A program made the translations under genes and the position numbers. A DNA stretch of 64,000 nucleotides, taken from NCBI RefSeq assembly GCF_003594875.1, contig NZ_QZEY01000003.1, positions 620,001 to 684,000 of the forward strand, given 5' to 3'. The DNA is from Bailinhaonella thermotolerans (GTDB taxonomy: Bacteria; Actinomycetota; Actinomycetes; Streptosporangiales; Streptosporangiaceae). Each line of letters starts with the position of its first letter. Position 1 is the stretch's first letter. Below are positions 1 through 8,507 of this stretch, piece by piece. The notes beneath the pieces are model-generated. The model was not told the DNA's origin, made no database searches, and saw only the letters and a program-made list of their open reading frames with translations.

Positions 1-1
1 C

Positions 2-625
2 GACAAGCTGGACAAGCGCGGCTTCGCGCCGTACTCCTATCCCGCGTCCTTCCCCGGCGTGATCTCCGTGGCCGCCTCCGACCGGGTCCACCGCCGCGCC
101 CCCTTCTCCAACCGCAACGCGGGCGTCCTGGTCGCGGCCCCCGGCGTGGACGTCATCGGCGCGGGCCCCGGCGACCAGTACTGGGTCGGCCGGGGGACCA
201 GCCAGGCCACCGCCCTGGTCTCCGGCGTCGCGGCGCTCGTCCGCTCCCGGCACCCCGACCTCGCCCCGGCGCTCGTGGCCCAGGCGATCACCGCGAGCAC
301 CACCCACCGCCCCGCCCGCGGCTACGACCCCGACCTCGGCTTCGGCGTCGTCAACGCCGCCGCGGCCCTGCGCGAGGCCGCCAAGCTCGCGAAGTACACC
401 ACGAAGGCCGCCGCCCACGACCCGTCGCGCCCCTTCCGGGTGAGCCGGGCGGCCGGCGGCCCCCACCCCGGAGAGCCGGTCCAGATCATCCACCGCGACC
501 GCCAGGTCATCACGCTGTACGGCGGGATCGCGGCGGCCTGCGCCGCGGGCTTCCTCGGCTCGATCCTCTTCATGGTCGTCAAGCTCCGCCGCGCCCGCCG
601 GCGCGCGGACGTCTTCGGCGGATGA
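2..625 (+). CDS. Mycosin-type subtilisin protease, 3' part (5' end outside window)
   Basis: This is the C-terminal part of an S8 serine protease of the type VII secretion mycosin kind; the open frame runs in from before base 1. The catalytic serine lies in GTSQATALVSG, and the usual downstream segment (SRHPDLAPALVAQAI, then a GFGVVNAAAAL motif) matches mycosins. A hydrophobic helix followed by an Arg-rich tail (LRRARRRAD) near the end is the membrane anchor typical of MycP proteins, which place the protease outside the membrane. The Asp and His of the triad are upstream and not visible. A second, complete mycosin follows at 2060, so the two are probably part of one ESX/type VII locus that extends leftward. 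Confidence 0.88.
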   Translation, partial: DKLDKRGFAPYSYPASFPGVISVAASDRVHRRAPFSNRNAGVLVAAPGVDVIGAGPGDQYWVGRGTSQATALVSGVAALVRSRHPDLAPALVAQAITASTTHRPARGYDPDLGFGVVNAAAALREAAKLAKYTTKAAAHDPSRPFRVSRAAGGPHPGEPVQIIHRDRQVITLYGGIAAACAAGFLGSILFMVVKLRRARRRADVFGG

Positions 626-872
626 CCCGCCGCGGGCGTTCCGCGATATCGGGTCCCACATCGGTTCTCCGGAATCCGGGGGAAAGGCGTGGGAAGGGAT
701 GGTGTCGGGGGCGTGATGGCGGTGTGGTGCGAAGGTATCCCGAAAATCGGGTATGTCCCGGAATATGAGTGGGGTTGCGAGGTGGGCCGTGGCGGGGGCC
801 GGCGGCAAAGGGTTGGCTGAGCGCGACGAAGCCGAGCTTCGGCAATCCCCGACGGTTGCGTAGCATCGAGAT

Positions 873-2066
873 ATGTCCCCTGAGCAGGCTGGGCGGTCCC
901 CGGATCACCGGGACGCGCGCGATGGGGGCCGGACGCCGCGGATGACGCCGCCGATGGTCGCGCCGGGGACTCGCGCCGATCAGGGCGCCTCGGGCGCACC
1001 CGCCCGCGCCGAGGCGTCCCGGGCCGGGGGTAACCCCGTGCCCGGCATCGGCCGCCGCCGCTCCACCGGGGCCTGGCCGCGCGGCGCCGGACGCGGCGGC
1101 ACCTGGACCAAGGCCACGCGCACCGGCGCGGCCCGCCCCGCCGAGGGACCCGCCACCCGCGCCGCCCCCGGGGCCCCTCCCGGCGGGCGCCCGAGGGGCG
1201 TCGGCGCGAGCCGTACGGGCGGAGCGGGGACCGCGGGGACCGCGGGGACGGCCGGGCCGGGCCGCGCGCCCAGGGGGATCGCGCTCGGCGGCCTCCGGCG
1301 GGGCGCGATCGCGGCCGAGAACCCCGACGCCTCGCTGGAACGCGGGATGCGGCGCCACCGGATCTTCGTGGTGCTGATGTCGGTGCTGATCACGCTGGCC
1401 GCGGCGGCGGCCGTCTCGGCGGGGGGCGGGCTGCTGCACGAGACGGGCCCGCGCCCGCTGACCGCCGCCGAGCAGGAGCAGTACGTCCGGGACGAGATCG
1501 CGCGGCGGTGGCACGCCTGGCCGGTGGGCAAGGTGTTCCCCGACGACGTGGAGTACCTCGGGCTCGCCCGCGTGCGGCAGAAGGCCAAGCGGGTCGGGAT
1601 CGCCCCGGAGACGAGCTGCGCGAACGGGCTGGACCGCCAGGCCAGCGAGCCGCTGGTCGCGAACGGGTGCCTGCGGCTGCTGCGGGCGACCTACGTCGAC
1701 CAGACCGCCACCTTCATGATCACGGTCGGCGTGGCGGTGCTCCAGGACGAGCCGGCGCGGCAGCGGGCCGCGGAGCGCCTGCCCGTGGACGACCGGGTGG
1801 GGGTGCTGCCCGTCGGGTTCCCGCGCACGGTCACCGAGGGGTTCGGCGTCGCGCAGCGCCAGCGCACCGGCTGGGTGAGCACCGGCCCGTACATCGTCTT
1901 CTCCACCGCCGGATACACCGACGGCCGCACCCGCGAGGCCGTGCCCCCCGAACAGTCCACCCACAGCGAGCTGTGGCCCACCGCGCAGACCATCGCCGGG
2001 CGCATCGCCCGCCTGCTGGGCGACCCGCCGCCCGTGCCGCGCTGCACCCGGGGAGACACATGCTGA
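873..2066 (+). CDS. Single-pass membrane protein between two mycosins, function unknown
   Basis: Unrecognised 397-residue protein. The first ~158 residues are low complexity (Gly, Ala, Arg, Pro), followed by one strong transmembrane helix (about residues 163-185, IFVVLMSVLITLAAAAAV) and a ~210-residue presumably extracytoplasmic domain with three cysteines. The topology is N-in/C-out if the Arg-rich N-terminus is cytoplasmic. The ATG at 873 has no clear ribosome site; an in-frame ATG at 1347, just before the helix, is an alternative start that would remove the low-complexity region. Its stop overlaps the next mycosin's start by 7 bp, so the two are probably co-translated. Position between two mycosins suggests an accessory role in the type VII secretion locus; this is inference from context only. 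Confidence 0.7.
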   Translation: MSPEQAGRSPDHRDARDGGRTPRMTPPMVAPGTRADQGASGAPARAEASRAGGNPVPGIGRRRSTGAWPRGAGRGGTWTKATRTGAARPAEGPATRAAPGAPPGGRPRGVGASRTGGAGTAGTAGTAGPGRAPRGIALGGLRRGAIAAENPDASLERGMRRHRIFVVLMSVLITLAAAAAVSAGGGLLHETGPRPLTAAEQEQYVRDEIARRWHAWPVGKVFPDDVEYLGLARVRQKAKRVGIAPETSCANGLDRQASEPLVANGCLRLLRATYVDQTATFMITVGVAVLQDEPARQRAAERLPVDDRVGVLPVGFPRTVTEGFGVAQRQRTGWVSTGPYIVFSTAGYTDGRTREAVPPEQSTHSELWPTAQTIAGRIARLLGDPPPVPRCTRGDTC

Positions 2067-3469
2067 GACGCCTGGCCCCGGCCGCCGCCCTCGCGGCACT
2101 CCTCCCCGCCCTGCCCGCCCTGCCCGCCGCGCCCGCCGTGCCCGCCTCACCCGCGCACGCCGCCGGGCACCCGGTACGGCACGCGCCCGCCCCGCCCGCC
2201 GCCCCCGCCCCGTCGGCCGCCGCCGTGCCCGCCGTACCGGACCGGCCCGCGCGCGCCGCCGTACCCGGGCCGGGGGCGCGAGCCGTACCGGATCGGCCGG
2301 GGCCCGCGGTCGCCGGGCGGATCGAGACCGGGACGCGGTGGCGGCCCGGGGCGGACGAGGTGCGGGACGCGCAGCGCTGGGTCTTCTCGGCGATCAACGC
2401 GGCCGCCGCCTGGCGCTCCTCGACCGGTGAGGGCGTGACCGTCGCCGTGCTGGACTCCGGGGTGGACCCGGGGGTGGCCGAACTGCGGGGCAAGGTGCGC
2501 AGCGGCCCCGACCTGACCTCGACGCACACCAGCCCCGACAACCCGGGCTGGGGCCTGCACGGCACCGGCATGGCCTCGCTGATCGCGGGGCGCGGGACCG
2601 GGGAGGACAGCGGAGTCCTCGGCGTCGCCCCGGACGCGCGCGTGCTGTCGGTGCGGGTGCTCGTGGACGAGGAGGACCCCGAGTACTGGAGCTTCCGGGG
2701 CTCGGGCGCGTCCGACCTGTCCCTCGGCGACGGCATCAGGTACGCCGTGGACAACGGCGCCGACGTGATCAACATGTCGCTGGGCGCGTACGAGGTGCGC
2801 AGGCGCGACCGGGAGGCGATCAACTACGCACTGTCCAGGGGCGTCGTCCTGGTCGCCGCGACGGGCAACGACGGCGACACCAAGACCTCCCGCGAGGAGG
2901 GCCGGTCCTACTGGAGCTTCCCCGCCGGATACCCGGGCGTGATCGGCGTCGGCGCGGTGGACAGGAACGGCCGCAGGGGCGAGTTCTCCAACGACAACCT
3001 GTCCGTCTCCGTCGCGGCCCCCGGCGTGGGGATCGCGATGGTGCTCTCAGGCGGCCGGTACGCCCGGGCCGAGGGCACCAGCCCGGCCGCCGCCCTCGTC
3101 TCCGGCGTCGCCGCCCTGATCAAGTCGAGGCACCCGCGCATGCGCCCCGAGCTGGTCGCCCGCGCGATCACCTCCACCGCCCGGCCGCACCCGCGCGAGG
3201 GGTACGACGACGAGGTCGGCTTCGGCGTCGTGGACGCGGGGGCCGCGCTCGCGACCGCGGACCGGCTGGCCGGGTACCGCTCCGCCGTGCCCCCGCCGCA
3301 GGAGCGCTTCGGGAAGGGGTACGACGCCGGGGACCCCGTGAGCCCCGGCGCGGACCCGCCCCGGATGTGGGCGTACGGCGGGGGTCTGGCGGCGTCCCTG
3401 CTGGTGTTCGGCGGCGCGATCGCCGTCCTGCTGCGCCGGTCGCGGCGGCGTCTTGAAGATCACGAATAG
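2060..3469 (+). CDS. Type VII secretion-associated serine protease (mycosin)
   Basis: A 469-residue subtilisin-like protease. The triad is visible: Asp132 (AVLDSGVD), His167 (LHGTGMAS) and Ser341 (GTSPAAAL), with the oxyanion Asn270 (ATGND). A hydrophobic Ala/Leu/Pro signal sequence starts the protein, followed by ~60 residues of Pro/Ala-rich linker; a C-terminal helix near residues 430-450 and an Arg-rich tail anchor it in the membrane, as in MycP proteins that process or stabilise ESX systems. The ATG at 2060 is preceded by GGGGAGA and overlaps the upstream stop, which decides the start; the open frame upstream to 1508 is an artefact of GC-rich sequence. It is paralogous to the partial protease at the window's left edge. 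Confidence 0.92.
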   Translation: MLRRLAPAAALAALLPALPALPAAPAVPASPAHAAGHPVRHAPAPPAAPAPSAAAVPAVPDRPARAAVPGPGARAVPDRPGPAVAGRIETGTRWRPGADEVRDAQRWVFSAINAAAAWRSSTGEGVTVAVLDSGVDPGVAELRGKVRSGPDLTSTHTSPDNPGWGLHGTGMASLIAGRGTGEDSGVLGVAPDARVLSVRVLVDEEDPEYWSFRGSGASDLSLGDGIRYAVDNGADVINMSLGAYEVRRRDREAINYALSRGVVLVAATGNDGDTKTSREEGRSYWSFPAGYPGVIGVGAVDRNGRRGEFSNDNLSVSVAAPGVGIAMVLSGGRYARAEGTSPAAALVSGVAALIKSRHPRMRPELVARAITSTARPHPREGYDDEVGFGVVDAGAALATADRLAGYRSAVPPPQERFGKGYDAGDPVSPGADPPRMWAYGGGLAASLLVFGGAIAVLLRRSRRRLEDHE

Positions 3470-3549
3470 GGGAAGGTCTCATCACGGCAGGCGCTGACAT
3501 CGGCCTTTGCGCCACGCGACGGAACAAATCTTCGCTAAGGTCGCCGTTC

Positions 3550-3915
3550 ATGGGGTACGAGCTGCGCCTGGAGCGGGACCAACCGCTCACCGTGGACGAG
3601 GTCTCCAGGGTCCTGGAGACGGAAGGGGACCTGTCGTTCCTTGAGTCGCGTGACGTCGTCGTGGACGGCAACGTGGTCGCCCGCTGGTCCGGGGACCCGG
3701 GGTCCGGCAAGCTGGCCGGGCAGCCGAGCTCGGACTGGCACGTCGCCTGGCTCGCGCGCCTGGCCGACGTCTTCGGCGCCCGCCTGACCGGCGAGGACGG
3801 CGAGGTCTACACGATCCGCGACGGCATCGTCGAGCAGCGCAGCAACGGCAAGGTCCACGAGTTCGGCAAGCTGGAGGAGATCCTCGCCGCCGGGCTCGTC
3901 GAATGGAACGAGTGA
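3550..3915 (+). CDS. Small soluble protein of unknown function
   Basis: A 121-residue protein that I do not recognise. It has no signal peptide, membrane helix or cysteine cluster. The composition is acidic and ordered-looking, with alternating strand- and helix-like segments (RDVVVDGNVVARWSG; VYTIRDGIVEQRSNGKVHEF). The coding sequence overlaps the following ATL gene by 13 bp, suggesting co-expression. An 80-bp gap separates it from the mycosin, so it probably starts a new transcript; TAAGGT just upstream of the ATG could be a -10 element, although no matching -35 was found. Confidence 0.65.
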   Translation: MGYELRLERDQPLTVDEVSRVLETEGDLSFLESRDVVVDGNVVARWSGDPGSGKLAGQPSSDWHVAWLARLADVFGARLTGEDGEVYTIRDGIVEQRSNGKVHEFGKLEEILAAGLVEWNE

Positions 3916-4208
3916 GGGAACCCGACGAGTTCGCCGAGCGGGTCCTCGACCTGGTCGAGCGCATCCCGCCCGGCATGGTCATGTCGTACGGCGACGTCGC
4001 CGAATACCTCGGCGAGGGCGGCCCCCGGCAGGTGGGCCGGGTGATGTCCCTGTGGGGCGGCGGCGTCCCCTGGTGGCGGGTGATCAGGGCCGACGGCTCC
4101 GCCCCGCCCGGGCACGAGGCCCGGGCGCGCGCCCACTGGCGCGAGGAGGGCACAGCGCTGCGTGGCGACCGTGTCGACATGCGTCACGCTCGCTGGCCGG
4201 GGCCTTAG
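3903..4208 (+). CDS. Alkyltransferase-like (ATL) DNA-binding protein
   Basis: A 101-residue relative of the DNA-binding domain of O6-alkylguanine-DNA alkyltransferase. The family signature is present (IPPGMVMSYGDVAEYLG, a helix-turn-helix with the conserved YGDVA), but the PCHRV active-site segment reads PWWRV, so the alkyl-acceptor cysteine is missing. ATL proteins of this type bind alkylated guanine and flag it for nucleotide excision repair instead of removing the alkyl group. The gene is the counterpart of M. tuberculosis Rv3204 by position near adnAB. It overlaps the preceding gene by 13 bp. Confidence 0.88.
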   Translation: MERVREPDEFAERVLDLVERIPPGMVMSYGDVAEYLGEGGPRQVGRVMSLWGGGVPWWRVIRADGSAPPGHEARARAHWREEGTALRGDRVDMRHARWPGP

Positions 4209-4299
4209 CGATTGGTCAAGAATCAACAAAAGAGGCGTCTGTTAACCCCTGGGAGGGCCGTACCATTGCGGGAACCCATCTCGAACCCGGAAGGCTAAC

Positions 4300-7200
4300 G
4301 TGCCCAGAATCAGCATCGTCGTGCCTGTTCTGGACGGTGAGGACGCCCTCGCCGAGCGGCTGACGGCGCTGGCGGACCGGCCGGGCGCCGACCTGGAGGT
4401 CGTGGTCGTGGACCGCGGCTCGGCCGACGCGTCCCGCGAGGTGGCCCGCAAGTTCGCCGAGTCCGACCACCGCGTCCTCACGGTCGAGCACCCCGCCGCC
4501 CGCACCGCCGCGATCCTGGCCGGGGTCGCGCACGCCTCGGGCGCCTACTTCGCCTTCTGCGACCCGGCCGCGTTCGACCCCGAGGTCTGGGAGATCCTGG
4601 CCGGCTCCCTCGACGACAGCGCGTCCGACTTCGCCGTCGCCGCGCCCCGGTTCTCCCGCGAGGGCGCCTCGCCCCGGGAGTTCGCCAAGACGGTGCTCGC
4701 CCGGCCGATCGCCCACATGCTCTTCCGGCGCTCCGCCTGGGACCGCCTCGCGCCGCCCGCCGACGTGGCCTGGTTCGAGCCCGCACTCGCCGTGCGCGCC
4801 TTCGCCCGCGCCTCCGCCGTGGACCTGGTGGACCTGTCGCGGCCCGCGCCGCCCGCGCCCGCCGAGCCGCTGGGCGGGGTCATGGCCGCGGTCGCCGACG
4901 CCCTCCGCGTCCTGCGGGGAGACGAGCGCCGGGCCTACGACCTGCACGTGCTCACGAACCTGCTGCCCTCCTACCTGGACGCGGCGGCCGACGGCGGGCC
5001 CGAGCGCGTCCGCGAGCTGATCGGGCTGGCCGGGCCGTACCTCAAGGACGTGCACCCCTCGGTCAAGCGCGAGGTCCCGGCTCCCCGGCGGCTCCGCTAC
5101 CACCTGATCGAGCACGGCCTGGAGAAGGAGTTCGCCGAGCTGGCTTCGGTCAAGAAGCAGCCGGCGCGGGTGCGCAAGGGCCTGCGGTGGTACGCCGACC
5201 TGCCGCTGCGCGGCGACAAGCGCATCCCGGACCGGGTGTTCCGGCTGGAGGGCGCCGACCTGGTGCCCAAGACGCAGGTCGAGGAGGTCGTCTGGGACGG
5301 CGACCGGCTGCGCCTGTCCGGGTGGGCCTACCTGCCGCGCATGTCGGTGCGCGGGCCCCGCTTCAACTACGCGCGGCTGGTGCTGCGCGGCCCCGGCTGG
5401 ATCCCGCCGATCCGCGTCCGCGCCAGCCGTACCCGCAACGTGCGCGCGACGGTGATGGCCAAGGAGGCCGGATACAACTACGACTGGGCCGGGTTCGCCG
5501 CGAGCGTGCGGCCGTTCTCGCTGAAGTGGCGGCTGGCGCTGCTGAGGCTGACCGGGCGGCGCGACGACGTGTCCTGGCAGGTGGACGCGGTGGTGCAGAG
5601 CCGAGGCGCGTCCGGCAGGGCCCCGCTGCGCGGCCCCGCGCAGGGGCAGGCCGAGCGCCCGGTGGGCCGGCGGATCGGGCGCGGCACGCGCGTGCGCCCC
5701 GCCTGGGGGCCCGACCGGCGGCTGGAGCTGCGGATCGAGGGCGCCCGGCCGTCCCTCACCGCCGCCTGCGTCGAGGGCGACCGCCTGCTGCTGACCGGCA
5801 CGCTGCCGCGCTCCGGCTCCGGCGTCCTGGAGTTACGGCACCACTCGGCGAAGCTCTCCTATCCGTACTCCGGCACCACCTTCGCGGCCTCGGTGCCGCT
5901 GGAAGCGCTCACGCCGGGCGCCTGGGAGCTGCGCGTCAACCCCGACGGGGACCGCCCCCGGCCGGTGATCATGGCCGCCGAGGAACTCGTCGCCTCGCTG
6001 GTCGAGCCCGAGGGCCACGAGCTGGCCGTCCTGCGCGAGCTGGACGAGCGCGTCTCCGTGGCCGTGCGGCCGTACACCCCGCTGCTCACCTCGGCCACCT
6101 GGGTCTCCCCGGGCGTGCTGGAGCTGGTCGGCCGTCACTTCGCCGGGCGCGGCGACCTCGTGCTGCGCCACGCGCGCGCCGGGGTCCACGCCGTCACCCC
6201 CGCCTGGGACGAGGACCGCTTCACCGTACGGCTGACGCCGGCCCGCATGGCCCGCTTCGGCTCGTCCGTCCCGCTGAACTCCGGCACCTGGGCGCTGTAC
6301 GTCAGGGACCTGTCGGGGGCGCTCGCGCGCGTCCGCGTGGACCACGGGGAGCTGGAGGCGCTGCCGTCCGAGCGGGTGACCGTGGACGGGCGGCGGTTCC
6401 GGGTGCTCGCGGTGGGCTACGACGAGGCCGTGCTGCACGCCGAGGAGGACGTGCCCGACGCCGACCGGGGCGTGCCCGGGCAGGCGCTGCTGCGCCGCTC
6501 GTACTACCCCAAGGAGCGCGAGAAGCCGCTCAAGGACGCGGTGCTCTACGTCTGCTGGAACGGCAAGCAGTACAGCGACAGCGTGCGCGCGGTCTACGAG
6601 GAGCTGCTGCGCCGCGAGCTCCCGCTCCAGCACGTCTGGCTGGTCGCCGACGGCGCGTTCGTGCCGCCGGGCTCGCTGGAGGTCACCGGCAAGCCGGGCG
6701 TCACGCCGACCGTGGTGCGCGCGGGCAGCCGGGAGTACTACCAGGCGATGGCCCGGTCGAAGTACGTCGTGGCGAACACCTACCTGCCGAAGTGGGCCAG
6801 GATCCGCGACGACCAGGTGATGGTGCAGACCTGGCACGGCACGCCGCTCAAGCGCATCGGCAACGACATGCCCTGGATGCAGCGGCCCGGCCCCAAGCCC
6901 GACTTCTGGCACCGGCAGGCCGCCGAGGTGCCCAACTGGGACCTGCTCGTCTCCCAGACCCCGTGGGCGTCGCCGATCTTCCGGCGGGCCTTCGGCTACG
7001 AGGGCGAGCTGTTGGAGTGCGGCTACCCGCGCAACGACCTCCTGACCACGGCCGACGCGAGCGTCAAGGCCGTGGTGCGGTCCCGCCTGGGCATCCCCGA
7101 CGGCAAGCGGGTCGTGCTTTACGCCCCGACGTGGCGCGACTACGACCGCGACAACCCGTCCCTCCGGCTCGACGTGGACGACGCGCGCCGGGTGCTCGGC

Positions 7201-7632
7201 GACGACCACGTCCTGCTGGTCCGCGGCCACCTGATGCAGGCAGGCCCCGGGCTGCACGACCCGTCGGGCTTCGTGGTGGACGTGACGTCGTACCCCGACA
7301 TCACCGAGCTGATGCTGGTCTCGGACGTCCTGATCACGGACTACTCGTCGGTGATGTTCGACTTCGCCTCGACCCGGCGGCCGATGCTCTTCTTCACCTA
7401 CGACCTGGCCCGCTACCGCGACTCCACGCGGGGCTTCTACTTCGACTTCGAGGCCGAGGCCCCCGGCCCCCTCCTCGCCACCTCCGAGGCGGTCGTCTCG
7501 GCCCTCCGCGACCTGGCCACCGCCGGTCCCGCCGCGCCGGATGCCCGCTACGAGGCCTTCATACGGAAATACTGCCCCTACGACGACGGCCAGGCCGCCG
7601 CCCGCCTGGTGACCCACGTCTTCGGCCCCTGA
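4300..7632 (+). CDS. Bifunctional GT2 glycosyltransferase / CDP-glycerol glycerophosphotransferase
   Basis: A 1110-residue fusion. The N-terminal ~210 residues are a GT-A family 2 glycosyltransferase (ISIVVPVLDGED at the start; VVVDRGSAD nucleotide-binding loop). A middle region with beta-rich segments follows. The last ~380 residues are a TagB/TagF-type CDP-glycerol glycerophosphotransferase: QTWHGTPLK with the catalytic His near residue 846, VLYAPTWRD, LLVRGH, and TDYSSVMFDF near residue 1012. Such proteins build poly(glycerol phosphate) wall or capsular teichoic acid at the cytoplasmic membrane face. The start is a GTG at 4300. The gene stands alone after the ATL gene with a 91-bp gap and ends just before a large hairpin. 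The acceptor substrate cannot be read from sequence. Confidence 0.88.
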   Translation: MPRISIVVPVLDGEDALAERLTALADRPGADLEVVVVDRGSADASREVARKFAESDHRVLTVEHPAARTAAILAGVAHASGAYFAFCDPAAFDPEVWEILAGSLDDSASDFAVAAPRFSREGASPREFAKTVLARPIAHMLFRRSAWDRLAPPADVAWFEPALAVRAFARASAVDLVDLSRPAPPAPAEPLGGVMAAVADALRVLRGDERRAYDLHVLTNLLPSYLDAAADGGPERVRELIGLAGPYLKDVHPSVKREVPAPRRLRYHLIEHGLEKEFAELASVKKQPARVRKGLRWYADLPLRGDKRIPDRVFRLEGADLVPKTQVEEVVWDGDRLRLSGWAYLPRMSVRGPRFNYARLVLRGPGWIPPIRVRASRTRNVRATVMAKEAGYNYDWAGFAASVRPFSLKWRLALLRLTGRRDDVSWQVDAVVQSRGASGRAPLRGPAQGQAERPVGRRIGRGTRVRPAWGPDRRLELRIEGARPSLTAACVEGDRLLLTGTLPRSGSGVLELRHHSAKLSYPYSGTTFAASVPLEALTPGAWELRVNPDGDRPRPVIMAAEELVASLVEPEGHELAVLRELDERVSVAVRPYTPLLTSATWVSPGVLELVGRHFAGRGDLVLRHARAGVHAVTPAWDEDRFTVRLTPARMARFGSSVPLNSGTWALYVRDLSGALARVRVDHGELEALPSERVTVDGRRFRVLAVGYDEAVLHAEEDVPDADRGVPGQALLRRSYYPKEREKPLKDAVLYVCWNGKQYSDSVRAVYEELLRRELPLQHVWLVADGAFVPPGSLEVTGKPGVTPTVVRAGSREYYQAMARSKYVVANTYLPKWARIRDDQVMVQTWHGTPLKRIGNDMPWMQRPGPKPDFWHRQAAEVPNWDLLVSQTPWASPIFRRAFGYEGELLECGYPRNDLLTTADASVKAVVRSRLGIPDGKRVVLYAPTWRDYDRDNPSLRLDVDDARRVLGDDHVLLVRGHLMQAGPGLHDPSGFVVDVTSYPDITELMLVSDVLITDYSSVMFDFASTRRPMLFFTYDLARYRDSTRGFYFDFEAEAPGPLLATSEAVVSALRDLATAGPAAPDARYEAFIRKYCPYDDGQAAARLVTHVFGP

Positions 7633-7652
7633 CCCGGGCCGACCCTTTCGCG

Positions 7653-7700
7653 GTGATCACGCGGTCTCACGCACACGGTGTGCGCGAACCGCGTGATCAC
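7653..7700. terminator. Large intergenic hairpin A (GTGATC family)
   Basis: A perfect 13-bp stem (GTGATCACGCGGT paired with ACCGCGTGATCAC) encloses a second short palindrome (GCACAC/GTGTGC). It sits between the convergent ends of the glycosyltransferase and the SMI1 pseudogene, so it may act as a bidirectional terminator, although no T-run follows. The flanks and loop match three other hairpins in the window (24274, 34831, 36002). Confidence 0.7.
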
Positions 7701-7747
7701 GGCGAGGGCCGGTGCGATGGGGCGTGGGTCCCGGTTCCTTCCGGCGT

Positions 7748-8320
7748 TCATTTCCGCTCGAATTCCGCGGACACGAGGTCCCAGAACGAGCGGTAGCGGG
7801 CGGCTCCGGCCATCCAGGCCGCGATGTACCACGCCTCCCATTCGCCTTCCGGCGTGACCACGTGGGGGTTGAGCAGGATGGAGCCCTCGTCGTCGTAGCT
7901 GCCGACGAGCAGCGTGTCCACGACGTACTCCCTGCGTATGAGGGAGGTGTTCTGGGCGGCGCCGTAGACGAGGTACTCCTAGTCGGGGATCTCCTCCCAC
8001 TCTTCGGACAGCGAGGCGAGGTGGGGGTCGAGGTCGCGGGTCCAGCCGACCTTGGCGGCGGGGAGGAGCAGGCCGGGCTCCTCGTCCTCCCAGAACTCCC
8101 GCCAGCCGTCGCTCACCGCGAGGAACTGCCGGTAGCTCGGGGGCAGGGACACGCCGAGCCGCCTCTCCAGCGCCGCGATCTCCTCCTCCGAGGCCCCCGG
8201 CGCCCCCATCCACGAATCTTTGGACATACGGTCGTCATCCGAGATCGCCGCGCGGTTCACGGCCGACAGCAGCTCCGTCCACGGCAGCCGCGACGTCCCG
8301 GCCTCACTGGTCTCGATCAC
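7748..8320 (-). pseudogene. SMI1/KNR4-family gene interrupted by an in-frame amber codon
   Basis: The upstream half encodes the SMI1/KNR4 signature (EEIAALERRLGVSLPPSYRQF, then a Leu/Trp-rich segment) and ends at TAG, 7979-7981. Directly after this stop the same frame continues with EYLVYG, then a typical SMI1 C-terminus (VDTLLVGSYDDEGSILL; MAGAARYRSFWDLV) to TGA at 7748. No frameshift is needed, so a single base change (for example TAC to TAG) explains the break. SMI1/KNR4 proteins in bacteria are often immunity proteins of polymorphic toxin systems; no toxin gene is adjacent here. I chose the GTG at 8320; other starts up to 8410 are open. A sequencing error or natural read-through is possible. 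Confidence 0.8.
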
Positions 8321-8507
8321 CCCGCAAGCGTAGGGGCGGCCACCGACATTTCCCCTCGGAGCGGGACGCGCCCAGGGGCGTGGGGCGGGAGTTGACGTGG
8401 TGGAAAGCACATCGGGGCTGGTGAAAGCGGTGAGAGCCGGGGTTGGAGGTGGGCAATGGACGCGTCGTGGGGGAAATGGTGGCGATCATCTGGTGAAATC
8501 GTGAGGT

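Noticed and set aside
5187-7796. Long plus-strand ORF overlapping the glycosyltransferase in another frame
   Set aside because: It is Arg/Pro/Gly-rich, has no domains, and follows from high third-position GC of the true frame. Similar shadows over adnAB, siderophore and UPF0182 genes were left out.
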